Assembly (NCBI GenBank): GCA_039707465.1
Contig: CM077645.1
Span: forward strand, 58,219,850-58,283,849
Direction of reading: 5' to 3'
Source of the DNA: Rhabdophis nuchalis
Taxonomy: Eukaryota; Chordata; Lepidosauria; Squamata; Natricidae
DNA: 64,000 nucleotides
The notes under the pieces are model-generated. The model was not told the DNA's origin, ran no database searches, and worked only from the letters and a program-made list of their open reading frames with translations. The first letter of the stretch is position 1. Each line of letters opens with the position of its first letter. Positions 10,194-22,094 of this stretch are shown here, piece after piece. A program made the position numbers and the translations under genes.

Positions 10194-11155
10194 TGAGGGT
10201 CCGGGTGCTCCAGCGATCCCTGGACAAGGGATATCCGGTCGTTGGGAATTCTCCACGGCCGCTCCACCGAGAGACTCCTCAAGTCCGCGAACCAAGGTCT
10301 GCGGGGCCAATGCGGGGCCAGGAGCACCACCTCCGCTCTCTCCGACACGATCTTCTGCAGGACCCGGGGGAGAAGTGGCAAGGGAGGGAAGGCATAAAGG
10401 AGGCCGAGGGGCCAGTTGCACCGCAAAGCGTCCGTCCCTTCCGACCCCCGCGATGGGAAGCGAGAGAAGAACCGAGGGAGCTGTGTGTTGGAAGGAGTGG
10501 CAAATAGGTCTATCACCGGCTCCCCAAACAGGGCCACAATGTCTTGGAAGAGGCTGGGGCACAGCTGCCACTCCGCATTGTCCATCACCTCCCTGCTGAG
10601 CCAATCCGCCTGCACATTCGAGACCCCTGAAATGTGCTCCGCCGTCAAGGAGGCGAGATGGCGCTCGGCCCAGAGGCCCAACTGCTTGGCCTCGACCATG
10701 AGGGAGTGCGCCCTGGTGCCCCCCTGGCGGTTCACGTGCGCCTTGGCCGCCATGTTGTCTGTGAGCACCATGACATGTCTCCCCCTCAGCATAGGGAGGA
10801 AGTGACGGAGAGCCAGGTGGATCGCCCGGAGCTCCAGCCAATTGATGCTGTGAGCCAAGTCGGTCGGCTCCCACCGGCCTTGCGCCCACTGTCCCAGGCA
10901 GTGGGCCCCCCAACCAAAGAGACTGGCGTCCGTGGTGACCGTCACAAGCTCCTGTTCCTGGAAGAGACGGCCCTTGGTGACCGCCTGGGACAACCACCAC
11001 TGAAGGGAACGGGAAGCCTCTAAGGGAAGACGTACTCGGGCCAGGGAACAACTGAGCAGCCGCTTCTGAAATGGCAAAAGAAACCATTGGAGATCCCTGG
11101 TGTGAAGCCTGGCCCAAGGAACTATCCCGATGCAGGAAACCATCGTTCCCAGCAA
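10151..11155 (-). CDS. DIRS RNase H and downstream pol region
   Basis: This 334-residue frame carries the RNase H of the DIRS pol, which degrades the RNA of the RNA-DNA hybrid. Acidic residues fit the D-E-D-D pattern: Asp76 (TTDASLFGWG), Glu108 (NWLELRA), Asp133 (VLTDNMAA) and Asp184 (VQADWLSR). Residues about 214-334 (from VIDLFATPSN through APHWPRRPWF to the end) form the conserved region that follows RNase H in DIRS pol. Some DIRS members have a methyltransferase-like domain here; I cannot see a clear catalytic motif. The frame differs from the RT frame, and the RT-like reading crosses over near 11205-11215. The listed start is only the first ATG in this frame, so the natural product is probably a pol polyprotein. 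Confidence 0.85.
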   Translation of the reverse strand: MLGTMVSCIGIVPWARLHTRDLQWFLLPFQKRLLSCSLARVRLPLEASRSLQWWLSQAVTKGRLFQEQELVTVTTDASLFGWGAHCLGQWAQGRWEPTDLAHSINWLELRAIHLALRHFLPMLRGRHVMVLTDNMAAKAHVNRQGGTRAHSLMVEAKQLGLWAERHLASLTAEHISGVSNVQADWLSREVMDNAEWQLCPSLFQDIVALFGEPVIDLFATPSNTQLPRFFSRFPSRGSEGTDALRCNWPLGLLYAFPPLPLLPRVLQKIVSERAEVVLLAPHWPRRPWFADLRSLSVERPWRIPNDRISLVQGSLEHPDPQWFQLTAWRLSGAS

Positions 11156-12558
11156 TTTAGATAGGGAAGCCAGGGAAGGCCTCGCCTCACCCCTGACCTG
11201 ACGAACCAGAGCGACTCCAAACGCTCCCTAGACAGGAAGACCCTACCCCCCACCGTGTCAATCAGGGCCCCCAAGTGAACCAATCTAGTGGTAGGGAGGA
11301 AATGGCTCTTGGGGATATTAATGGAAAACCCGTGGAGCTGGAGTGCGTGAATGGTGGAGGCCAGGTCCCTGCGAGCCCCTACAGGGGAGGAGGAGAGAAG
11401 GAGGATATCATCCAGATACGCGTTTAAACGTATGGGGACCTCCCTCAAGCTGGCCAACAGAGCAGCCAAGACTTTGGTGAAGACCCTGGGTGCGGAAGAC
11501 AGCCCGAAGGGAAGCGCTGTGTACTGATAGTGCTGTCCCATGTACGAAAACCTGAGGAATTGCCTATGCTGCGGGGCGATGGGAATATGGAGATAGGCCT
11601 CCGTGAGGTCGATGGAAGTGAGAAAATCCCCCTGTCGGACTCCCCACAAAATGGATTGCAATGAATGCATCTTAAACCTTTTGTAACGCAAAAACCTGTT
11701 TAATTTTTTAAGGTCTAAAATCGTCCTCCAACCACCAGAGGACTTAGGGATCACAAAGATGATAGAATAGAATCCCAGGCCCTGCTGTTCCACGGGAACC
11801 ACCTCTATGGCCCTAATCTCCAGCAGATGCTGAACCGCCTCCAGCATGAGGCGGCGCCTCTCAGGGTTAGAAGAGACCGGGCAAGCCCTAAAACAGAGCG
11901 GGGGAGGAGAGAGAAATTCTAACAATAAACCGTTTCTAACCGTGGACCTAACCCAAACATCGGACGTGGTTCTATCCCACTCGTCCGCAAAAAAGGTCAA
12001 CCTGCCCCCAATAGGGTAACCCCCCGATGGGGAACTAGTTCCGGCGGTAGGAGCGCTGACCCCCACCCCGAAAGGGGCGCTTGGACTGCTTGCCCCTCTG
12101 AAAGCGGTCTGATTGGCCTCTGTTTCTGGGGAAGTAACCACCCTGGGAACGAAACCCCTGAGACCCGTAATCCGCCCCCCGAAAGGACGAACCATAGTCG
12201 AGGGCCCGAAAGGAGGAACCCGACTCCTGACCCCGAAAGGGCCACCTGGGATAAGGTGCCGCCCGGGGAAACCCCTTCTTGGGGGCCGTGGGCAAAACCT
12301 TCCGCTTATCTTTGTTTTCAATAAGGAAGGGATCCAAGGCCTCCCCGAACAGGGAGCTGCCCTTGAATGGAGCGGAAGCCAGCCGCCACTTGTGGCGCAC
12401 ATCCGCCTGCCACTGTCGCAGCCACAGAAGATGTCGGGAAGCCACGGAAGACGCCATGGCCCTAGAAGCGAACCTGGCCGAGGCCAGAGTGGCATCAGAT
12501 GTAAACTGCACGGCTGCCACCAGCTTGGCGATGTCCTGGTGGGCCCTGAAATCAGCAA
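11122..12558 (-). pseudogene. DIRS reverse transcriptase frame, probably frameshifted
   Basis: The C-terminal half of this 478-residue frame is a reverse transcriptase. RT motifs are present in order: GGWRTILDLKKLN (about 275-287), TSIDLTEAYLHIPI (314-327), LPFGLSSAP (349-357) and the active site YLDD (381-384), followed by a thumb-like LVHLGALID. Residues before about 175 are an out-of-frame reading of the gag-like gene, whose stop is at 12035, so the true pol start is probably near that overlap or depends on recoding. After about residue 448 the family-like reading moves to the RNase H frame, indicating an indel near 11205-11215 or, less likely, programmed frameshifting. With this break the copy would not make a continuous RT-RNase H protein. 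Confidence 0.85.
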
Positions 12559-13849
12559 CTGGGGTACGTAGCTGTAGGTCCTGCAGCCAGAGAAGACAGG
12601 GGCGAGTGAAGAACGACGCCGAGGTGGCTGCCCGGATGGCCCACGCCGCCGCCTGATGCCCTCGTTGTAAGGTGAGGTCGGCCTTCTTTTCCTCCGGCTT
12701 CAGGACGTCCTCCGGGGCCCCAGGCATATTGGCCGCCGTGTAGAGGGAAACGACCGGGGCATCCACGGTTGGAATTGTCAAGCATTGCGCCATCTCGTCG
12801 GCCACATTGAAAAACCTCCTATCGGAGGAGGACGGTCCAGGCCCTGAGGTAGGTGTGGCCCATTGGCGCTGAACCAGATCAACGAAGATCTTGGGCATCG
12901 GGATCGACTCTGATGGCAAGATGTCGTCATCAAACATATTTTCTGGTGAAATCAGCGCCGAGCGCGGAGCTGGAGCAGCAGGGGCCGTCGCAGGGGCGAA
13001 ATTGGAAGCCGTCCTAGCCTTGTAGAGCAGGGAAGTGAAAAGGGCCGAAGGGAACAGACCTGAAGAAGTCTTCTTTTCGGGTGGTCTGCCCTCATCTTCC
13101 GAAAGGCCCCCTTCCCGGATTTCCCCTTCCTCTGCACTGGATACGCTCTCCAGGTCGTCATCCTCCTCCACACCCCCTGCAGGAACAGACTCTGGAACCG
13201 GGGGTGGAGGAAGGCCCGTCGGGCCCGTGCCAATGGGAACCCCAGGCACCTGGTGTTGTAGGCCAGCCGCAAACCCTTGAGACATGGCAGCAGCGATGAT
13301 GGCCTGAATATTGGCCGCATCCAGGGTTGGCTGAGGCAGAGGCATGGGAAAAGCCGCAGAAGTGGAAGGTATTGCCTCCATTCTCTGAATCCCAGGAGGC
13401 AGGAGTGCTGACTGAGGAGGCCCTGGTGGCAGTGAAGGTTGATCAGGCCCCCAAATCCCTGAAACATCGATGGGAAAAATGGGATTCATGGCAGCACCCC
13501 CTCCATGCCCCTGGGCCGGAGAGGCCATGAGGGACAAGTGTGCCTGCGAGTTACGAGAAAGAGGGGAGGCCTGGGCCTGCGCTCTGTCTGCTGCTCTGCT
13601 ATGCAGCCTTTCCAAGGCCCTATCCTTTCTCTTCTCAAAGGTGGAAGAAGAAGAAGTAGCTTTAGTGGGCTTTGATTTGTCAGACTTCTTGGATGCTTTT
13701 GCCTTTTTTGCAGGGGCCTTCCCTTTTCCTTTCCCCTGGGAAGTGGAAGGCAGGGGGGGCTGCTCTGGAGTAGGCTCCACCGGGGCAGAAGATGGCCCAG
13801 CCACAGGCTCTGGCAAATCAGTAGAGGCTGGAGCGGGAAGCCCTTCCAT
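12035..13849 (-). CDS. DIRS gag-like protein
   Basis: This 604-residue frame is the first gene of the element on the coding strand, in the gag position. The first part is rich in Pro, Ser and Lys, with a basic cluster near residues 40-60 (GKGKGKAPAKKAKASKK). A Pro-rich centre, an acidic stretch (VEEDDDLESVSSAEEGE) and a C-terminal tail rich in Arg, Gly and Ser (ending FRGGGQRSYRRN) follow. Basic and RG-rich tails fit nucleic-acid binding, but I see no CCHC zinc knuckle. The function as a nucleocapsid-like protein is inferred from position and composition. No internal stop is seen. It overlaps the open extension of the RT frame. Confidence 0.75.
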   Translation of the reverse strand: MEGLPAPASTDLPEPVAGPSSAPVEPTPEQPPLPSTSQGKGKGKAPAKKAKASKKSDKSKPTKATSSSSTFEKRKDRALERLHSRAADRAQAQASPLSRNSQAHLSLMASPAQGHGGGAAMNPIFPIDVSGIWGPDQPSLPPGPPQSALLPPGIQRMEAIPSTSAAFPMPLPQPTLDAANIQAIIAAAMSQGFAAGLQHQVPGVPIGTGPTGLPPPPVPESVPAGGVEEDDDLESVSSAEEGEIREGGLSEDEGRPPEKKTSSGLFPSALFTSLLYKARTASNFAPATAPAAPAPRSALISPENMFDDDILPSESIPMPKIFVDLVQRQWATPTSGPGPSSSDRRFFNVADEMAQCLTIPTVDAPVVSLYTAANMPGAPEDVLKPEEKKADLTLQRGHQAAAWAIRAATSASFFTRPCLLWLQDLQLRTPVADFRAHQDIAKLVAAVQFTSDATLASARFASRAMASSVASRHLLWLRQWQADVRHKWRLASAPFKGSSLFGEALDPFLIENKDKRKVLPTAPKKGFPRAAPYPRWPFRGQESGSSFRALDYGSSFRGADYGSQGFRSQGGYFPRNRGQSDRFQRGKQSKRPFRGGGQRSYRRN

Positions 13850-14449
13850 CGCGCCACAAACTCAAGGCAGAAGCTCAGCAATCACAGAAATAGTTTCGCT
13901 TTTGCTCTTAGGCCTCCCGATGCAAGAGAGGCCCGCCCACGCAGTAGCTGCCTGGCGCCAGCCGCCCACGCGCTGCGCACGCCTGCAGGCCGAAAGCCTG
14001 CCGACAAGGCCCCAAACGGCCCGGCGCGCCCTTCCCTGGCTTGCCTTTCCTTGGCCGGGTCGCTCCGCGGCAGGGGGGGGCAAGCAGTTCTTCCGAAAAT
14101 CCCCCCCGACTCCGCGGTCGCTGCTCAACCGTCCGGGAGCAGCGGCGTGTTTCCCGGGCCGACGGCTGTTCCTGGGCCTTCGGGGAAGCGGGCTGCGATG
14201 CCCAGCAGGGGAGCCCTTCAGGGGATTCCTCCCCTTCCAACTCTCTCTCTTTCTCTCCCCTCTCCAGCCGGCTGCCTACGAGCCCTGAAGGGCTTAGAGG
14301 CCCTCAGCTAAGGCGCGCTGCTCCAGGAGCAGTCAAAGCGCTGGCCCAGTCCCCAGTACCTGCCAAGCCAAAACGTTTTCTTTTCTTTTTCTGTTATTTT
14401 CCAAGGATCCGGAGTTCAAAGAGACGCGTCTGCCTCAGGAGAGGCTGAG
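13850..14449 (-). other. DIRS leader region
   Basis: The GC-rich segment between the right terminal repeat and the gag-like start codon. It probably holds the promoter and leader of the element, which is inference. Several open frames on both strands here lack recognisable domains and are taken as chance frames in GC-rich DNA. Confidence 0.55.
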
Positions 14450-14569
14450 TTTGAAACTGGGCATGCGTGCGCAGAAGGGCGGGACTAAAGACTTTGCCCA
14501 GACTCAGCCTCCAATGAGAGCAGAGGATTCTACCCCATCCAAGATGCTGACTTCCCTTAGCAGGAAAAT
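14450..14569. repeat. DIRS right inverted terminal repeat
   Basis: Reverse complement of about 8669-8786. It begins gtttgaaactgggcatgcgt and ends agcaggaaaat. The last 36 nt are reproduced in the internal complementary region. The element's transcript would start near this end. Confidence 0.92.
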
Positions 14570-14590
14570 AAACTGATTCTCTAAATGTTA
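14570..14590 (-). mobile_element. MIR-like SINE, right remnant after DIRS
   Basis: The short run aaactgattctct fits the end of the tRNA-like head of the SINE interrupted at 8640. It is too short to identify alone; the call rests on its position. Confidence 0.5.
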
Positions 14591-18154
<3,564 letters not shown>

Positions 18155-18409
18155 TGTTCTATACTGTTCCAGAGGGGGAAAATAGATATAATATCTTGAC
18201 AACATATACTGGATAACAGATTTTGAGTGCTAGGTCAGAGCTGTGATGAAAAGAGAGCTTATCCAAGAGACCAACAACATAAAGGGCACAGTTGCTTTGT
18301 GTTGCTGATACTTTCCTAATAGAGACTGGGACACACACCTTCCCTGGGATATTTTGGCTCTAGAATTCCTGCACGAAGCAAGACCTATAACCTTACTTCC
18401 AGTTCTATG

Positions 18410-18465
18410 ATTCTGTGCTGATGGAGAAGGGCGGGATATAAATCTAATAAATAAATAAATAAATG
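18410..18465 (+). mobile_element. Very short L2 3' end with (AATA)n tail
   Basis: The run gagaagggcgggatataaat followed by a TAAATAAA-type tail matches the extreme 3' end of L2-type elements in this window. Only the terminal few tens of bases are present. Confidence 0.55.
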
Positions 18466-18840
18466 TCCAACAGTTGAATCAACATCAACACATGATGATT
18501 TCATCAATGAAGTTTGCTTAACAACATTATAAAAATAATTTGCTCTTTCAAGATGTTTTTGAACGTCACAGTTTGCAAAAACGTCTGTAATTTCCAAGTG
18601 CTAATCAGAGATGACTTTTTCAAAGTTGAGTAAGTAAAATTCATGCTGTTTGCACTACATACTCATTTAAAGCTACATTGAAATAAACGGACTGGCATCA
18701 TCATTTTTTTGATTCTTGAAAAAATAGACAGGAAGAGTATTTTGTGCCAAAGTCTCTAACTTACTTACTAAACCCAAAGGTTTTCCTCTACATTTAGGAG
18801 AATTTTCAGAATTATGAAATTGCTTAGGTCTCTGATGCCT
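18466..18840. other. Non-coding stretch
   Basis: No gene or recognised repeat is seen. Confidence 0.5.
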
Positions 18841-18862
18841 GGGGGGGGGGGGGGGGGGGGGG
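18841..18862. repeat. Poly-G tract
   Basis: A run of about 22 consecutive G residues followed by attttttt. Its true length may be uncertain because sequencing often fails in such runs. Confidence 0.9.
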
Positions 18863-19074
18863 ATTTTTTTCTATTAAATTTTTCATCAGACTTCAGGATT
18901 TGCTAATTTGAAATAGATCAGTACTTTAATGAATTGATTTTAAAATATATTTAGTCCTGAAGTGAACACAGTTTAGTCTTCTTTGGCCGTCAATCACTGC
19001 AGCACATTCTCTACTTTTCCAAATAGATTTTTATTAGGTTATAAAGTATTATAAGTATTTGTTAGGTTATAAAG

Positions 19075-19300
19075 CAGTGGTAGTCAACCTGGTCCCTACT
19101 GCCCACTAGAGGGCATTCCAGCTTTCATGGTGGTTAGTAGGGGTTTTATCCGATACTGAAGCACTTTCCTTTTTTAAATTTGATTGACTTCCCTATTTTA
19201 TAAATCACCATTACTGTGGAACCAGTGGGCGGTTAGAAAATTTTACTACTAACAGAGATACAAAAGTGGGCGGTAGGTATAAAAAGGTTGACTACCCCTG
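19075..19300 (+). mobile_element. hAT MITE, 226 bp, with 8-bp target duplication
   Basis: The ends are inverted repeats: cagtggtagtcaacct on the left and aggttgactacccctg on the right. The element is flanked by an exact 8-bp duplication, ttataaag (19067-19074 and 19301-19308), the hallmark of hAT transposition. It is too short for a transposase and was mobilised in trans. A related copy in the opposite orientation lies at 63642-63844. Confidence 0.93.
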
Positions 19301-19309
19301 TTATAAAGT

Positions 19310-19392
19310 ATTGAAACGGATATGAGCACCGCCCCCTAGAGTTGGGAAGATTACACATATGTATAAGGGGAACCTTTACCTTTACTTTACCT
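19310..19392 (+). mobile_element. Sauria SINE 3' fragment
   Basis: The sequence ttgaaacggatatgagcacc, then gccccctagagttgggaa and aggggaacctttaccttta, is the 3' part of a Sauria SINE, whose tail is shared with Bov-B LINEs. The 5' tRNA-like head is missing. It lies right beside the hAT MITE. Confidence 0.85.
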
Positions 19393-20029
19393 AAAGTATT
19401 ATAAAATGTAAAATACAAAAGCAAATTAGAAGGGAAAGGGGAAAGAAAAGTGAGGAAGGGTAGAGAAAGAAAAAGAAAAAGAAACCTTGACTTGCGTCTC
19501 TATTTATTATAGTAGAATAAGGCATTAACAACAAATCACCAAATGCAAATATGCAAATATCAACCAGATGTTTGTTTTAATGGGAATTACACCAATGCTT
19601 TCAAACGGTTAGAAAATAGAGTAAACCTGGTTTGTTAAGTTTAATTCTGGAAATGATTGATGATAACCAAACTGTGCTGATGAAAGCTGAAACAATGGTC
19701 AATAAATGAATAACATCTCTTATAATCAGATTCTATGGCCTTTTAAATGCTAAATTCAAACTGCTAAAATTCTATACTGTTGACCATTCTGGCTAAGCTG
19801 TAGGTCAGCAATATCTGAGAAATAGTGACAAAATTAATTGGTATGGCCGTACTACAGTCTATAGGGCCATGTATGCTGACACATATTTGGCATCAAATTT
19901 CCCTTTGGTTCCAAGTTATTCAAGTCCATGCGAATATTCAAAACATTATGAACTTTCCTCCCTACTTTAAACCCTACATGAATATGGATTTCATCAGATG
20001 TATTCATATCATGGACTAGAGATGGCATG
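19393..20029. other. Non-coding stretch
   Basis: No gene recognised. A purine-rich segment (agaaaagtgagg-like) follows the SINE at about 19430-19485. Confidence 0.5.
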
Positions 20030-20368
20030 ATAGCAGTGTTCCAGTATCTCAGAGGTTGCCTCAAAGAAGAGGGAGTCAAGCTATTCTCCCAAGCACCTGA
20101 AGGCAGGCCAAGAAACAATGGATAGAAACTAATCAAGCAGAAAAAGAATCTAGAATTAAGGAGAAATATCCTGACAGTTAGAACAATTAATCAGTGGAAC
20201 AACTTGCTCCAAAAGTTGTGAATGCTCCAATGCTGGAAGTTTTAAGGAAAAGATTGGACAATCATTTGTCCAAAATGGTATAGGGTTTCCTCCCTGCCTG
20301 AACAGGGAGTGGGACTAGAAGACCTCCAAGGGCCCTTCCAACTCTGTTATTCATTCCATTCCATTCCC
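20030..20368 (+). mobile_element. CR1 LINE 3' end
   Basis: The sequence includes the CR1 3' landmarks cagtggaacaacttgctcc, atgctggaagttttaagg, ctgaacagggagtgggacta and gaagacctccaagggccctt, and ends in a short (ATTCC)n array. It is the 3' terminal, 5'-truncated part of a CR1 insertion. The coding frame at the 5' side is too decayed to read. Confidence 0.85.
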
Positions 20369-22050
20369 TATCTGAAAGATTATAATAATTTTATATTCCA
20401 CAATAATGTTAACTTCAAAGGAATTGGTCATATAATTGGATAATATGAGCCTGACACTCTGTTACAAATCTGGTTCCTTGTTCATTTATTTTATTTATTC
20501 CTCCATTCATTTCTAAATATTTAAAATCCAAAATGTTATTCCATGGTTGTAAAGATATCAATTGTCAATAAAATGTTAAAGAAATAAAACATGAAACATC
20601 ACCAGAATGAAATTGAGAAGCAATACATAAAATCATATATCTTTCCTCCTGTTTCACCTCATAGAAGAGTTTTGTCATTTGGAAAGCTGCTACAATTTAT
20701 AAAAGTGACACACAGCCATTTTGAATAAAGATGTCAGTTCTACTGTTATTCCCCCAAATACCACTGACACTTATCATGACCATGACAAGATGCTCAGAAT
20801 TCTTTTTTATAGTGCTTTATTGAGATTGTCCACTAAACATGTCTACAACAAAGAACAACTGATAAAGATAGAGGCTGAAGTATTGGTTGACTGATAGAGC
20901 TAGCAACTCACTTTACTGCTGAGAAAACAATTCCTCACAAAAAGAGGAAAATCTTTAAAGGTTCAGCTGGACTTTACTGGTTCATCTGATATTTTCAATC
21001 CCAATGCAGCTGCCACTGAAGAGCAAAACAAAAGAAGCCAACAATTGCAATCACTTTGATACAAAAGCTAAACTATCTAAGTTACAGCAAATTTAAACCA
21101 AATGCTCGTATTTCAAATTACCATACTACTATATATGCCTCAGTTTCTTTGTTTATTTAAAAAAAATACGCTGTTCAATAATCAAAGCTCACAAAGACAT
21201 TTACTATAAAACAATTAACACTGAAATTCAAATAAAAGCATTTACTATAAAATCAAGTAAAATGCCAAATGAAAAAAATAACGCATATCTGACAGCAGCA
21301 TCCCAATTTAGAAAGTATAAATTAAAATACAATTAAAAACGCTAGAAAAATAGACTCGCCAAAATGCAGCTATTTTGGCCCGTCATCAATGACACAGAAA
21401 AAGCCCCATGATAATATGGAGTCTAGGAAAATTGAGAGTTCTTTACTGGTTGGAAACTATCTTTCACAACCGGGGAGACCCAAGGGCAAGTATGCATTTA
21501 AATTTGCACTATGTCTTCAACACTCTCTTTTTTTTTATTTGCTCAAGAAAGCAAAGGTCACAGCATGTTTGGAGGAAAAATGTGTCTTCCATTCTTCTCA
21601 GTCATGACTTTTCCTGAAAAACATCCATTTGTTTTATTTAAAAAATATTAACAACTATAGGAAGAGTCGTTAGCACAGATAATAAGAGAACTATTCAACC
21701 AGTGTATCTTTGCCTCAAATAAGTAGTAATTTAACAAAGTTTTTTTTAAAAAACCTAAAAACTCATAAAACAATAAAATTTTAACCCATCTTATAAATCA
21801 TGAGCTTGATCTAATTTAATTTTGATGATGATAATGGGGAAAAAATATATAATTGCATATTACTTACATAATATGCATCCTTTTTATCAATAGATCATGT
21901 ATTTTTCATTAAAAGTAATGCCAAATCAGGATAATTAGGAAGAGAGAGAGAGAGAGAGAGAAAGAGTGACTGAAAGAGTATGTATTTGTGAGAGGGGGGA
22001 GGAGAGAGGGGGGGTTTATACTTGCAGTTTATACTTGCAGTACTTTTTCC
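20369..22050. other. Non-coding stretch with (GA)n
   Basis: No gene recognised. A (GA)n array lies at about 21941-21966 and a G/A-rich segment at 21990-22015. A tandem repeat of tttatacttgcag occurs at about 22015-22040. Confidence 0.5.
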
Positions 22051-22094
22051 TTCAACAAAGGAAAAACATAAACAAATGTTTTTCCTTTGTTGAA
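22051..22094. repeat. Perfect 19-bp inverted repeat, 6-nt loop
   Basis: Left arm 22051-22069 (ttcaacaaaggaaaaacat) and right arm 22076-22094 are exact reverse complements, separated by aaacaa. It could form a stem-loop in RNA or a cruciform in DNA. No run of T or other sign of a functional terminator or RNA gene is visible. Confidence 0.9.

Larger units (their letters stand above)
8641..14569 (-). mobile_element. DIRS-type tyrosine-recombinase retrotransposon, 5.93 kb
   Basis: A structurally complete-looking DIRS element on the minus strand. In transcript order it carries a gag-like frame, reverse transcriptase, RNase H with a downstream DIRS-specific region, and a tyrosine recombinase. It has inverted terminal repeats (right arm 14450-14569, left arm about 8669-8786 plus a 28-nt extension to 8641) and an internal complementary region at 8981-9070. 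It lacks long direct repeats and an integrase. Its ends are set exactly by the internal complementary region, which reproduces both termini joined together. DIRS elements are known to replicate through circular DNA inserted by the recombinase without target duplication, and none is seen. RT and RNase H lie in different frames, so this copy may be inactive. Confidence 0.93.

Noticed and set aside
10194..11117. N-terminal extension of the recombinase frame (about 308 residues)
   Set aside because: It is an out-of-frame reading of the RNase H gene and shows no domain of its own.
12113..14311. Many open frames on the plus strand opposite the DIRS genes
   Set aside because: They are antisense readings of GC-rich coding DNA with low-complexity products.
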